DNA of 64,000 nt from Armatimonadota bacterium (GTDB lineage: Bacteria; Armatimonadota; Chthonomonadetes; Chthonomonadales; Chthonomonadaceae). The stretch covers positions 62,001 through 126,000 of the forward strand of contig JAGWMJ010000005.1 of assembly GCA_028871815.1 (NCBI GenBank), given 5' to 3'. The translations under genes were made by a program, and so were the position numbers. Below, piece by piece: positions 1-8,410 of the stretch (its first letter is position 1; each line of letters opens with the position of its first letter). The notes beneath the pieces were generated by a model. It searched no databases. It was not told where the DNA came from and saw only the letters and a program-made list of their open reading frames with translations.

Positions 1-89
1 ACGCAGCGGCCCTCAGTCGGTTTTGTCACAGAATGCCCCCAATGTTGCGATAGCCGGCGCGGACCAGGCCTGCCAAGGTACGTACGATA

Positions 90-734
90 CTACCGCTCAC
101 CTCGCTCCGCTATTTTGTCGATGAGCCCGTACTCCAGCGCCTCCTGCGGAGACATGAAGTAATCACGATCCATGTCGCGGCGCACGCGCTCTTGCGTTTG
201 CCCGGAGTGGTGAGCCAGGATCTCGTTGATGGTGTCGTGCATCCGAACCATCTCCTTCAGTCGGATCTCGGCATCCTGAACGGGGCCCTCAAAGCCGCCC
301 GAGACCGCGTGTATCATGATGCGCGAGTTGGGTAGTGCGTAACGCTTACCGGTCCGCCCACCGGTTAGCAGTACCGAAGCCATAGAGGCCGCAAGGCCGA
401 CGCAGATGGTTGCTATGTCGCACTTTACCATCTGCATCACATCGTAGATTGCCAGCCCAGCCGAGACGCTGCCGCCCGGACTGTTGATGTAGACATCGAT
501 ATCGGCGTCGGCATCCTCCTTCTCAAGGAAAAGAATCTCGGCGATCACCAGGTTTGCGAGGTGGTCGCCGATCGGCTCTCCGATAAAGATAATGCGATCC
601 TTGAGCAGGCGTGAGTAGATGTCGTACGCTCGCTCGCCACGCGCACTTTGCTCCACCACCATCGGAATCACGTTGTCCGGACGCCAGATCGATTGCATCA
701 TGTTTGGGTTATCGCTTCGTGTTGTATTGACCAT
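90..734 (-). CDS. clpP: ATP-dependent Clp protease proteolytic subunit ClpP
   Basis: Serine protease core that assembles as two stacked heptameric rings and degrades proteins unfolded by ClpX or another Clp ATPase in the cytoplasm. The 214-residue product is family length. The catalytic triad can be placed as Ser117 (in GLAASMAS), His142 (in MIHAVSGG) and Asp191 (in DRDYF). The usual MIHQP around the histidine is MIHAV here, a mild departure. About 15 N-terminal residues precede the conserved start of the fold, and alternative ATGs exist at codons 12 and 13. The gene lies 11 bp downstream of trigger factor on the same strand, the widespread tig-clpP order. clpX, if present, would lie past the left edge. 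No terminator is visible in the 89 bases after the stop. Confidence 0.97.
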   Translation of the reverse strand: MVNTTRSDNPNMMQSIWRPDNVIPMVVEQSARGERAYDIYSRLLKDRIIFIGEPIGDHLANLVIAEILFLEKEDADADIDVYINSPGGSVSAGLAIYDVMQMVKCDIATICVGLAASMASVLLTGGRTGKRYALPNSRIMIHAVSGGFEGPVQDAEIRLKEMVRMHDTINEILAHHSGQTQERVRRDMDRDYFMSPQEALEYGLIDKIAERGER

Positions 735-745
735 ATTGAACAGGC

Positions 746-2143
746 TCAGCTATCTTCAGCTTCTGTCGAAGCGGGTGCCGAATCCGCAGCGGGCTCACCA
801 CCGCTTTCGGTTTCCGCCCCCTGCCCGCCCGCGGCCTCGCCGGCCCGTTCCGTTACGGGCTCTGCATCCACAACGGTATTGTTGTTCAACAGGAACGCAC
901 GTATCCGCTCGGTCAGAATGCCCGCCGAGACCGCACCCTCCAGCCGGTTGGCCGCGGCTCGGCCCGAAAGCAGGCTGCTGGGGATCCGCTCTTGCTCAAC
1001 CATCTCCGTGAGACGCTCGTCCACCTCGTCGTGGCCAACCTCGATGCCGTTCGCTTTCGCGATCTCATTGCATACCAGTACGGATCTGAGTCGCTGCTCC
1101 GCCGACGGACGCAGGCGCTGCAGAATGCCCTCCACGTCGAGGTTGTTTTGCTGCAGGTAAGCTTCCAGCGAGCTGCCGTTCTGCTGCAAGTCGCGATCCA
1201 GGTGCCGCGCAAGTGTCAACGCCTGTTCGGTGACCATGCCTTCGGGATACTGAATCTCCGAGGATTCAATGATCTGCGACAGTAAGTCGGACTCAACAGC
1301 CTGGAGCGCGGTCCGTTGATTTCGCGCAATGAGATTTGCTGAAATCGTTTCTCGCAGCGCAGCCACGGTCTCCACGCCGGCCACCTTCAGGGCGAATGCG
1401 TCGTCGACTGCTGGAAGCTCCGGCGCATTGATTCGATGCAGGGTAACGGTGACCTGACCCGATTTACCGCTGGAAGCATCCCCCTCCGTTGAATCCGGCG
1501 CCGGCACCGCGAAGGTACGGGTTTCGCCAATCGCCATACCGATGATTTCACTTAGAAACGGCTCGGACCCGGATCCCGCGTGGGCGAGCTGCCTTCGTTG
1601 CGGCTCCGGTTCACCGCCTTCCTGCGCCCACGTGGCGTCTATCACCAACGTGTCACCGGCTTCCACACTCCGCCCAGTGACATCGGCAAGGCGCGCATTC
1701 GACTCGCGCATCCGCTGAATCACTGCGTCAACATCGGCTTCGGTCACCTCAACTACCGGGCGCCGGGCTGTAAGGCCCTTGACGGGACCAAGCTTTACAA
1801 TCGCGTCAAGTTCAACTACGGCTGACCATTTGTAAGGCTCGTTATCCACCATGTCGCCGGCATCCACATGCGGATCACCGTTTGGCGTGAGTTGCTTCTC
1901 GTCAAGCGCCTGCCTGCCCGTGTTTAGCAGCACAATGTCGCGCGCCCTCTCCCGGACGCGGTCACGGTCTGCAAACTGCTCGACGATGTTTCGAGGCGCC
2001 TTGCCGGGCCGGAAGCCCGGTACACGGACAGCGCGGCCGGCCTCACGCCACGCCTGCGCGAACGCGCCGGAGACCTCGGCGGCATCTACCTCAACCTCGA
2101 GCTTTACCGTACAGGGGCCGACGTTCTCAAGTTGAACCTGCAT
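746..2143 (-). CDS. tig: Trigger factor
   Basis: Ribosome-associated chaperone and peptidyl-prolyl isomerase that shields nascent chains at the exit tunnel. The ribosome-docking signature GFRPGKAP sits at residues 43-50 in the N-terminal domain. The FKBP-like PPIase domain follows at roughly residues 155-240 and the helical C-terminal chaperone domain at about 245-420. The last ~40 residues are a Glu/Ala/Ser/Gly-rich tail that is probably disordered. At 465 residues it is slightly longer than the usual 430-450 because of that tail. The ATG start opens directly on the conserved N-terminal beta strand. It is very likely cotranscribed with clpP. Two hairpins just upstream separate it from the preceding same-strand gene. 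Confidence 0.96.
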   Translation of the reverse strand: MQVQLENVGPCTVKLEVEVDAAEVSGAFAQAWREAGRAVRVPGFRPGKAPRNIVEQFADRDRVRERARDIVLLNTGRQALDEKQLTPNGDPHVDAGDMVDNEPYKWSAVVELDAIVKLGPVKGLTARRPVVEVTEADVDAVIQRMRESNARLADVTGRSVEAGDTLVIDATWAQEGGEPEPQRRQLAHAGSGSEPFLSEIIGMAIGETRTFAVPAPDSTEGDASSGKSGQVTVTLHRINAPELPAVDDAFALKVAGVETVAALRETISANLIARNQRTALQAVESDLLSQIIESSEIQYPEGMVTEQALTLARHLDRDLQQNGSSLEAYLQQNNLDVEGILQRLRPSAEQRLRSVLVCNEIAKANGIEVGHDEVDERLTEMVEQERIPSSLLSGRAAANRLEGAVSAGILTERIRAFLLNNNTVVDAEPVTERAGEAAGGQGAETESGGEPAADSAPASTEAEDS

Positions 2144-2172
2144 GAATTACTCTGCTAACAGCGTGGAGCCGG

Positions 2173-2199
2173 ACTGCCGTGTTGTGCAAGTGCGGCAGT
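2173..2199 (-). other. Short hairpin in the tig leader
   Basis: Arms actgccg (2173-2179) and cggcagt (2193-2199) form a 7-bp perfect stem with a 13-base loop, 30 bases upstream of the trigger-factor start codon and downstream of the stronger hairpin at 2221-2247. It could be a leader structure. There is no T tract on either side and no function can be assigned. Confidence 0.35.
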
Positions 2200-2220
2200 T
2201 CAACCGCCGGCTCACGGCAA

Positions 2221-2247
2221 ACCCCGCTTCATCCGTATAAGCGGGGT
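2221..2247 (-). terminator. Terminator-like hairpin upstream of tig
   Basis: Perfect 9-bp arms accccgctt (2221-2229) and aagcggggt (2239-2247) enclose a 9-base loop. Read on the minus strand the hairpin is followed by TTTGCC, so the T tract is short. It lies 33 bases after the stop of the basic Ala/Pro-rich gene, where a terminator would be expected. It may attenuate rather than fully stop transcription into tig-clpP, because no separate promoter for tig was recognised. Confidence 0.55.
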
Positions 2248-2279
2248 CGTGATGATCGATTACCGTGTTCACCGTCGCT

Positions 2280-2765
2280 CTAACCGCCCGATTCTCCATC
2301 GGACGCCGGCGCATCGGACCCGGCTTTTTCCGCCGCGGCCTTTGCACTCGTGGCTCTTGGCGCTCGAGCAGGCTTTTCTCCCTTGACGGCCTCGGGTGAG
2401 GCGGCCTTCGGCGAAGCCGCCTTTGGGGTCCTGGCTGGTGCCGGCTTGTCGGCCGTCGGTGATGCTGCCTGTACGGCAACCGGCGTAGCTGCGGAGGCCG
2501 CACGAGGGGCCCTGGCAGCACGAGCCGGTTTGGTTTCTGTGGCAACGGCCACCGGCGCAACCTCGGTCACTGCAGCTTCAGCCACCGTCGGAGCGACCGT
2601 TTTCTTTGGCCTCGGCGCCTTTACGGGGGCTACGGCAATTGTGGTTTTCGGCGCGCGCAATGTGGGCGTGCTTGCCGCCTTGGCAGCCACGGCCAGCTTT
2701 TTCAGTCGCTCGGCCTCACGCTTCCGGCGGTGCCGGATCTCCTTCGATCGAATTCGCACTGGCAA
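2280..2765 (-). CDS. Basic N-terminus with long Ala/Pro/Lys-rich tail, function unknown
   Basis: A 161-residue protein with two parts. Residues 1-25 are strongly basic and look conserved (RSKEIRHRRKREAERLKK), probably one amphipathic helix. The remainder is low-complexity Ala/Pro/Lys/Thr with repeated PKAASP, RAPRA and AEA-type units, resembling histone-H1-like or other nucleic-acid-binding tails. The composition is partly a product of GC-rich codons, but no in-frame stop interrupts it. The gene has a well-formed promoter at 2813-2842 and a GGGGAG Shine-Dalgarno sequence a few bases before a TTG start (a GTG two codons later is an alternative). I do not recognise the family. A nucleic-acid-binding or ribosome-associated role is inferred only from charge. 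Confidence 0.72.
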   Translation of the reverse strand: MPVRIRSKEIRHRRKREAERLKKLAVAAKAASTPTLRAPKTTIAVAPVKAPRPKKTVAPTVAEAAVTEVAPVAVATETKPARAARAPRAASAATPVAVQAASPTADKPAPARTPKAASPKAASPEAVKGEKPARAPRATSAKAAAEKAGSDAPASDGESGG

Positions 2766-2812
2766 GATTCTCCCCGGCCGGCTTGGTCTGAAACGCGGCC
2801 GCTACTCGTGTG

Positions 2813-2842
2813 GTTATACCAGAGCGGTTGCCCCCCCGTCAA
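2813..2842 (-). promoter_or_regulatory. Sigma70-type promoter for the basic Ala/Pro-rich gene
   Basis: On the minus strand, -35 TTGACG (2842-2837) and -10 TATAAC (2818-2813) are separated by 18 bp. Transcription would start near 2806, giving a leader of about 40 bases. It may also drive tig-clpP by read-through. Confidence 0.65.
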
Positions 2843-2867
2843 TCAGCACGAGCGCAGGAGGCGCCCC

Positions 2868-3692
2868 TCAGGCGCTGCACCGCCAGGCGGAAACCTCCTC
2901 ATATCTACTTCGCATTGCCGCGCTGTGCCGTCTTACTATTTCCACGCCGTTGACCGATGCGTGGACGAGGCGTTCCGAAGAGAGGCAGAGGGCAACATGC
3001 GTGATGGCGCGGCTGGATGTGCCGGCGGCCGCCCGAAAGAAAACCAGATCTGCAGGCTCCAGTGCCTCTGCAGCGGTTATCACCCTGCCGCCGGATGCGC
3101 CTGCCTGCATCCAGGCATCACGTGGCAGCCGGACGCCGCACCAGCCGAACACACGCTGCACCAGGCCGGAGCAATCAAATCCAAATGGCGTGACGCCGCC
3201 CCACAAGTACGGCGCCCCGGCAAAACCGGCTGCCAGGCGACAAACCGTTTCGGCAGCAAAAGCTGGTCGCTCAACCGTTACGCAGCATGCATCCACGGTG
3301 CCGAACCTCCAGCCACGCGGTTGCGGCCACGCCACGGCAAACCTGCCTGCCGGTGCGCGAGCGCGAATACGAAGCACTTCCGCGCCAAACGGCGCCAGGA
3401 GCGAGTTCGCCACAACCGATCGCCGCGTGAACGTCGCAAACGCCGAAGACACGTATGCCGGCTCCCCGCTGGGCCGTTGGCCAGCCGTGGCTGCCATTTG
3501 AAGGTGACTGCGGAGCAGCCAGCCCGTATAGCCGTCCGGCGTTTCTAGCCGGACGAATGGGCCGGAATGCTCCAGCACCTGCACAGTTTCGCCCAACACC
3601 GACTGGCTGACGACCTCAGCCCTTTCATGAGGCTCGGCTCGAAGGCTCGAAACAGTTAGCGCGGTTGTTGCCCGTCCAATTCGCATCTCCAT
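2868..3692 (-). CDS. SH3 and NlpC/P60 domain cell-wall hydrolase
   Basis: Predicted gamma-D-glutamyl-diamino-acid endopeptidase that cleaves peptidoglycan stem peptides or their recycling products. From the chosen ATG the protein has 274 residues. An SH3b-like domain lies at about residues 8-65 (GYTGWLL at its end), a second SH3-like segment at about 78-140, then an NlpC/P60 domain at about 150-265. The catalytic cysteine is Cys174 in FDCSG, the base His232 in THVAL, and the third polar residue is probably His244. The reading frame continues upstream to a TTG at 3722; an ATG at 3686 is also possible. An AAGGGG sequence upstream favours 3692. No convincing signal peptide is seen with any of these starts, so a cytoplasmic recycling role like that of YkfC is possible. 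Confidence 0.9.
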   Translation of the reverse strand: MEMRIGRATTALTVSSLRAEPHERAEVVSQSVLGETVQVLEHSGPFVRLETPDGYTGWLLRSHLQMAATAGQRPSGEPAYVSSAFATFTRRSVVANSLLAPFGAEVLRIRARAPAGRFAVAWPQPRGWRFGTVDACCVTVERPAFAAETVCRLAAGFAGAPYLWGGVTPFGFDCSGLVQRVFGWCGVRLPRDAWMQAGASGGRVITAAEALEPADLVFFRAAAGTSSRAITHVALCLSSERLVHASVNGVEIVRRHSAAMRSRYEEVSAWRCSA

Positions 3693-3819
3693 GCAGATAG
3701 TTTGCCCCTTAACGCGCCACAATGGTGCGGACGATTACCGACTTGACCCAGGTTGAACTCCGGGTCGACCGCGCTCACGATGCCCGGAGCAGTAAGGCAG
3801 TACTGGAGGTGAGCAAGGC

Positions 3820-4461
3820 ATGCAGTCGTATCACTGGATCCTCTGGAATGTGATGTTGGCGGCTGTTCCGGCAGCTTGCGCGTACGTGATGGAGGCTGGA
3901 CTGAAGGTTGCGCGCAAACTGCACATTCCAGCGGCTGTAGTACTGGCGCCGCTCGCTCCGGTATGGCTTGCATTTCTTCCCAACTCGTGTTATCTGCTCA
4001 CCGAGTGGCGGCACTTTCTTTTTGACCGGCCGTACACCGCGATGCGCGCCGCAGCCGCCGTGGAGCATATCAAGCGGTTGGACGTCGCCGTCTGGGGGCT
4101 CTACTTTGTGCTGTACGCGGCTATCGGCGCGCTCTGCTTTGGCCTGGCAATTCGCCCGGTGGCGCGGATGATGGGCAGGCGCCGAGCGTTAAGGGCGCTG
4201 GCAGCTGTACCGTTCTTTTTTCTGGTCTCGCTCGGCGTCTATCTCGGACTGATTGTGCGTCTTAACTCGTGGGATCTGGCGCGACGGCCGGCTTTGGTTT
4301 TGCAATCGGCACAAGAGGCGCTGTCGCGGCCGATACTGGCCAACGCGATACTGGTGTTTGCCGTGCTGCTGTACCTACTCTACATGACGGTGGATGTATG
4401 GATCGATGGACTTGCACTACGTATCGGCAGCGTTCACCTTGCTGGACGGAGGAGCGGATGA
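3820..4461 (+). CDS. DUF1361 family integral membrane protein
   Basis: A 213-residue, very hydrophobic protein with about six transmembrane helices (residues ~5-22, 40-58, 88-112, 128-150 and 172-192 are the clearest). The segment LAFLPNSCYLLTEWRHF at about residues 46-62 matches the characteristic FLPN-x-x-Y-hydrophobic-T signature of DUF1361, a family of unknown function. Its stop codon overlaps the ATG of the next gene (ATGA), so the two are translationally coupled. The coupling to a sugar-type oxidoreductase may be incidental. Confidence 0.85.
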   Translation: MQSYHWILWNVMLAAVPAACAYVMEAGLKVARKLHIPAAVVLAPLAPVWLAFLPNSCYLLTEWRHFLFDRPYTAMRAAAAVEHIKRLDVAVWGLYFVLYAAIGALCFGLAIRPVARMMGRRRALRALAAVPFFFLVSLGVYLGLIVRLNSWDLARRPALVLQSAQEALSRPILANAILVFAVLLYLLYMTVDVWIDGLALRIGSVHLAGRRSG

Positions 4462-5558
4462 ATAGACCCGTCAGGATCGGGATGCTGTCGTTTGCGCACG
4501 GTCACGTAGGCGTTTACGCGCGCGAACTGGCTGCGCGCGACGACGCCGAATTGACCGCGTGCTGGGATTCCGACACCGACCGGATGCATGCCATGGCCGC
4601 GACTTTCGGCATGCAAGCGGAGCCCGACCTGGATCGATTTCTGAGCCGGGATGACGTGGAGTGCGTCATCATAGGCAGCGAGACGGCCTACCACGCCCGG
4701 CATGCTGTGATGGCCCTCCGCCGCGGTAAGGCGGTGCTGCTGCAGAAACCGATGGCTCTCACCTTGCCGGAGTGTGACGAGATCATTCGGGAAGCAGCCG
4801 CCGCGGGCCGCTGGTTCAGCCTTGCATTCCAGATGCGATGCGACCCAGTGAACATCGCGATACGCAGCATCGTTCAGTCTCACCGGTTGGGACGGCTGAT
4901 CTTTATCCGGCGACGCCATTGCATCGGCGTGCTGTTCAACGATCAGTTCGTGAATGGCGCAACCCGTTGGCATACCGAGCAATGGGCAAACCGCGGCATG
5001 TTTTTTGACGACGCAATTCACGCAATCGATTGGCTTACGTGGACGCTGGACCGACTGCCCGAATCGTGCACTGCCGAGATATCTAATACGATCGGTCGCA
5101 TCGAAACCGACGACACCGGCGTGGCGATCTATCGGTACAGCGACGGCTTGACGGCCACGGTAATGAACAGCAGCGTTATCCTTGCGGGTGAGAACACGAC
5201 CGAGATATATGGCGATAAGGGGGTTTTGATCCAGAACCACGGCGATGGCCCATCATCTTCATGCATGCCGGCTTGCGGAGGGTGTGCCCTAAAACTCTGG
5301 GAGACCACGGATTCCGGATCCGGCTGGACCGACCTGGGCCTCCCAATCCAGCAGCAGGGTGAGCGAATCGCCGCGGTTGTTCCTGTATTCCTGAGCGCCT
5401 ATCGAGCCGGCGTCCCGATGTGCAGCGCCCAGGAGGGCCGCAGATCGGTGGAGATGTGCCTTGCCGCCTACCGGTCATCGCATTTGGGGCAGCGCGTGCG
5501 GCTGCCGCTGACGCACGATGAACTGGATCGCGTACCGGCGCCGCCGGGCCAGGGATGA
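4458..5558 (+). CDS. Gfo/Idh/MocA family NAD(P)-dependent oxidoreductase
   Basis: Probable sugar or inositol-type dehydrogenase of 366 residues. The N-terminal Rossmann fold begins at residue 5 (RIGMLSFAHGHVG, a variant of the usual GxGxxG). The active-site lysine motif, normally EKP, reads QKP at residues 96-98 (Lys97). The conserved substrate-domain segment around DDAIHAIDWLTW (about 184-195) carries the His/Asp pair. The open frame extends upstream to 4269, but the ATG at 4458 has GGAGG just before it and overlaps the stop of the DUF1361 gene, so it is preferred. Substrate cannot be assigned. Many family members in such genomes act on oxidised sugars. Confidence 0.93.
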   Translation: MNRPVRIGMLSFAHGHVGVYARELAARDDAELTACWDSDTDRMHAMAATFGMQAEPDLDRFLSRDDVECVIIGSETAYHARHAVMALRRGKAVLLQKPMALTLPECDEIIREAAAAGRWFSLAFQMRCDPVNIAIRSIVQSHRLGRLIFIRRRHCIGVLFNDQFVNGATRWHTEQWANRGMFFDDAIHAIDWLTWTLDRLPESCTAEISNTIGRIETDDTGVAIYRYSDGLTATVMNSSVILAGENTTEIYGDKGVLIQNHGDGPSSSCMPACGGCALKLWETTDSGSGWTDLGLPIQQQGERIAAVVPVFLSAYRAGVPMCSAQEGRRSVEMCLAAYRSSHLGQRVRLPLTHDELDRVPAPPGQG

Positions 5559-5918
5559 ACAACAGCCGGGACGGGATGCGGCGCTTTATAGCAGGCCGAC
5601 CACAAAGCGCGTAGCCGTCGCAGAACGCCCTTCGCTGCCGACCGGCGCGCCTGTCTCTCGCTGCAGCCTTGCCCAGTGGGAGCCGTCTCAGACGTTTTCG
5701 ACCGAAGCATCGCCCAGCAACGTGAGAGCGCCCGGAAGACTGTGACTCTATCGCAGGCGCAGACCAAACACAGAAGAGTTATGAAATACTGCCGTCTGCA
5801 AACCGGTGCCTGCGCAGGAACAAACTGCAGCCCAGCCGCGTCGAACGGACCAGCACTTCCCTACCGACGAGGTCAGGGGGTTTGGTAGCTTGTCGCGCCA
5901 TGTCGCCCGTCAACCGGC
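5559..5918 (+). other. Non-coding stretch before the exopolysaccharide promoter
   Basis: About 360 bases without a believable gene. The short open frames here have no Shine-Dalgarno site, no recognisable domain and atypical composition. No terminator with a T tract was seen after the oxidoreductase. Confidence 0.5.
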
Positions 5919-5947
5919 TTGACACATACGCGATACTAGGATAAACT
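5919..5947 (+). promoter_or_regulatory. Sigma70-type promoter of the exopolysaccharide genes
   Basis: -35 TTGACA (5919-5924, perfect) and -10 TAAACT (5942-5947) with 17-bp spacing. The start point would fall near 5954, leaving an untranslated leader of about 205 bases before the BY-kinase gene at 6160. The leader was checked for c-di-GMP riboswitch landmarks and none were convincing. It contains short inverted repeats but no obvious attenuator. Confidence 0.7.
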
Positions 5948-6159
5948 GCTTTTCCTTCCGCGCGTTTCGCTGTGTGCGGTCAGGAGGCCGCGCATGGCAG
6001 CAACACAGGTCGCCGGCGCCCAGCATGAAAGGCGCACTGCGTAACAAGCCAGGTCGGTGGAGCGGATACGATAACCTGTCGAATACCATTTCGCGACCCC
6101 GCCCTACGAGCCCTTGTTCCTGCATCCCCACTTCAGGCATTGTTGAGGAATAGTCACCT

Positions 6160-8406
6160 ATGAGAGATGAGCTGATCGACAGCGGCCCCCAGTTCGGAAT
6201 CCGCGAATACCTTGAGATCCTTCGGCGACGCAAGGCGATCATCATCCAGACGCTGGTACTGGTGATGGTTGTTGGTCTCATCGTAACCTTCATGACGAAG
6301 CCGCTGTATCGCTCCACGACAAAGATTCTGGTCGAGGGGAAAAACATGGTGGTCGCCAGCATCAATGCCAACGACCCGATGAGCAACCTCTATCAGCCGG
6401 ACGTGGGACATGAGGTTCCGACGCAGCTGGAAGTAATTCAGAGCGCTTCCGTAGTCCGCAGCGCCATGGATGAAGCCGGCATTCCGCGGACGGTGCCGGG
6501 GCAGGTGGGCTCACCGGCATACCTCTCCGCCTCACAGGTGAATGACACCGACGTTCTGGAAGTGGATGCGGAGTCGCATAATCCAGAGTGGGCCTTTGCA
6601 CTTGCCCGTACCATTGAGCCAACGTACCTGACGTACGTAACCGGCAACCAGAAGGAGCAGGTGCTGACGGCCCTGCGCTTTGCATCGGACCAGTTGACCA
6701 AGGAGAACAAGGCGCTTGAGAACTCTGCGAACGCGTTAGAGGCATTCAAGCAGCATGCCGGCGTCGTCGGCGTGGAGACGGAGAAGGCGGCCCGCATCAA
6801 CGATGAGATCACCGCGCAGGCAACCGTGCGTAGTATTGAGGGCGAGCTGGCCGCCAATAGGGCGCGACTTGCCTCCCTGCAGGGCGATCTCACCTCGACG
6901 CCGGCGATGGTGACAACACCGCAAACCGTTACAAATCTGCAAGAGATCCAGAACGCTCAGGATCGGCTTGCGCAGCTTCAGCAGGAGCGTGCGCGTCTGC
7001 TTGTAAACTACAAGCCGAATTCGATACCACTTCAGAAGATTGGCGCGCAGATCGCGGACGCCACAACGGTTCTGAACTCGATACCGAAGACGGTATCCAC
7101 GATCAGCCGGCAGGTGAATCCCGAAGTTCAGAGCATCCAGGATCGTATTTCGCAGGCACAGGCTGACGTAGCTTCTTCAACGGCATCGTTGGCAGCCGCA
7201 CAACAGAAGGCTGCGCAGGTTTCGGCGGGACTCGGTCGCTTTTCCCAGATTGAGCACACGAATACCGACCTTCAGCGGGAGTACGACAAGCACTCAGCCG
7301 CTGTTGACACGCTCAGCACAATGGTGCTCGATCTGCGGCTGCGGGCCAATGCCGAGCACGACCCGGTTCTCACGATTTCCGCAGCTACGCCTCCGACTCT
7401 GGTTCGACCGCAGAAAGCGCTGTATCTTGTTCTCAGCCTGGTGCTCGGGTTGGTGCTGGGCGTGGCATTTGCCGTAGTTCAAGACTTCCTGGACGACAGG
7501 ATCCGCGATCCCGAAGAGGCACGGCGCATTACCGGCTCTCCGCCGCTGGGTTATGTTCCGCTTGCAGGTAACCAGAGCGCATTGCTTATCGAGCAGCCGC
7601 GCAGTGGCCTCGTGCTGGAGAGCTTCCGTGTGCTTCGCTCCAACGTGGGATTCGCGGCTGTAGATGCCCCGACAATGTCGCTCACCATCACCAGCACCGT
7701 TCCATCTGAAGGCAAATCACTAACATCCACCAATCTTGCCGTGGCCATGGCGCTGGATGGGCGGCGCGTCATTCTGGTTGACGCCGACTTGCGGCGCCCA
7801 ACGCTTCACCGTAACTTTGCCGTGAACAAGCATCCGGGCTTGACCAACATCCTGCTCGGTGAACTGAAAGCCAGCGAAGCCCTGATTGATACACGGGTCG
7901 AGGGTCTGCGCCTGCTCACATCCGGGCCGGTGCCGCCCAATCCCGCCGAGCTGCTGAACTCACAGGCAATGCGTCACCTTCAGAACGAGCTCAAGTCCAT
8001 GGCGGACGTGGTGATTTTCGACAGCCCGCCCTGCCTGGCAACTGCCGACGCGCAGGTACTGGCCAGCGGAACGGATGGAGTTATCTACGTGATGCAGTTC
8101 GGCGCCGCCAAGAAGTCTGAGGTGCGCCATTCGTTCGACTTGCTCAACCAGGCGCACGCACGCATGCTCGGCATCGTATATAACAAGGTAGACACTTCGG
8201 GTCGGAGCGGCGGATACTACTATGGCTACTATAGCCACTATAAGTACTACGCCTCGCCAGCGGCCGACGACCCCGGTGATGTTGGGGAAGGCGCGGCGGT
8301 TCGGTCGATTGGAGCCAATGGCGGCAACGGTTCGCATAACGGCGCAGCCCGGCAAAATGGCTCAGCCTCACATGACAAGCCGCAAGACGCCAACGGCAAG
8401 GAGTAG
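6160..8406 (+). CDS. Polysaccharide co-polymerase fused to a BY-type tyrosine kinase (Wzz/Wzc-like)
   Basis: Inner-membrane regulator of polysaccharide chain length and export, 748 residues. The Wzz domain starts at about residue 12. TM1 lies at ~26-45 and TM2 at ~420-440. A periplasmic coiled-coil region at ~165-390 lies between them. The cytoplasmic kinase has Walker A at 512-520 (STVPSEGKS), Walker A' at 538-546 (ILVDADLRR) and Walker B at 617-622. A tyrosine cluster at 686-697 has eight Tyr in twelve residues and is the autophosphorylation tail. After it comes a 50-residue Gly/Asn/Ala-rich end, so the cluster is not at the extreme C-terminus as is usual. It is the first gene after the promoter at 5919 and lies 4 bp before the export gene. 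No separate phosphatase gene is present. Confidence 0.95.
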   Translation: MRDELIDSGPQFGIREYLEILRRRKAIIIQTLVLVMVVGLIVTFMTKPLYRSTTKILVEGKNMVVASINANDPMSNLYQPDVGHEVPTQLEVIQSASVVRSAMDEAGIPRTVPGQVGSPAYLSASQVNDTDVLEVDAESHNPEWAFALARTIEPTYLTYVTGNQKEQVLTALRFASDQLTKENKALENSANALEAFKQHAGVVGVETEKAARINDEITAQATVRSIEGELAANRARLASLQGDLTSTPAMVTTPQTVTNLQEIQNAQDRLAQLQQERARLLVNYKPNSIPLQKIGAQIADATTVLNSIPKTVSTISRQVNPEVQSIQDRISQAQADVASSTASLAAAQQKAAQVSAGLGRFSQIEHTNTDLQREYDKHSAAVDTLSTMVLDLRLRANAEHDPVLTISAATPPTLVRPQKALYLVLSLVLGLVLGVAFAVVQDFLDDRIRDPEEARRITGSPPLGYVPLAGNQSALLIEQPRSGLVLESFRVLRSNVGFAAVDAPTMSLTITSTVPSEGKSLTSTNLAVAMALDGRRVILVDADLRRPTLHRNFAVNKHPGLTNILLGELKASEALIDTRVEGLRLLTSGPVPPNPAELLNSQAMRHLQNELKSMADVVIFDSPPCLATADAQVLASGTDGVIYVMQFGAAKKSEVRHSFDLLNQAHARMLGIVYNKVDTSGRSGGYYYGYYSHYKYYASPAADDPGDVGEGAAVRSIGANGGNGSHNGAARQNGSASHDKPQDANGKE

Positions 8407-8410
8407 CGGA

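Noticed and set aside
2350-3501. 383-codon plus-strand frame across the Ala/Pro-rich and NlpC/P60 genes.
   Set aside because: It is antisense to two supported genes and reflects their codon bias; no domain or ribosome-binding site.
5948-6159. Possible c-di-GMP (GEMM) riboswitch in the exopolysaccharide leader (gccaggtcgg and aggtcgccgg pieces).
   Set aside because: The conserved 5' part with GGCAAA and GACGCAAAGCC is absent, and the fragments occur out of order.
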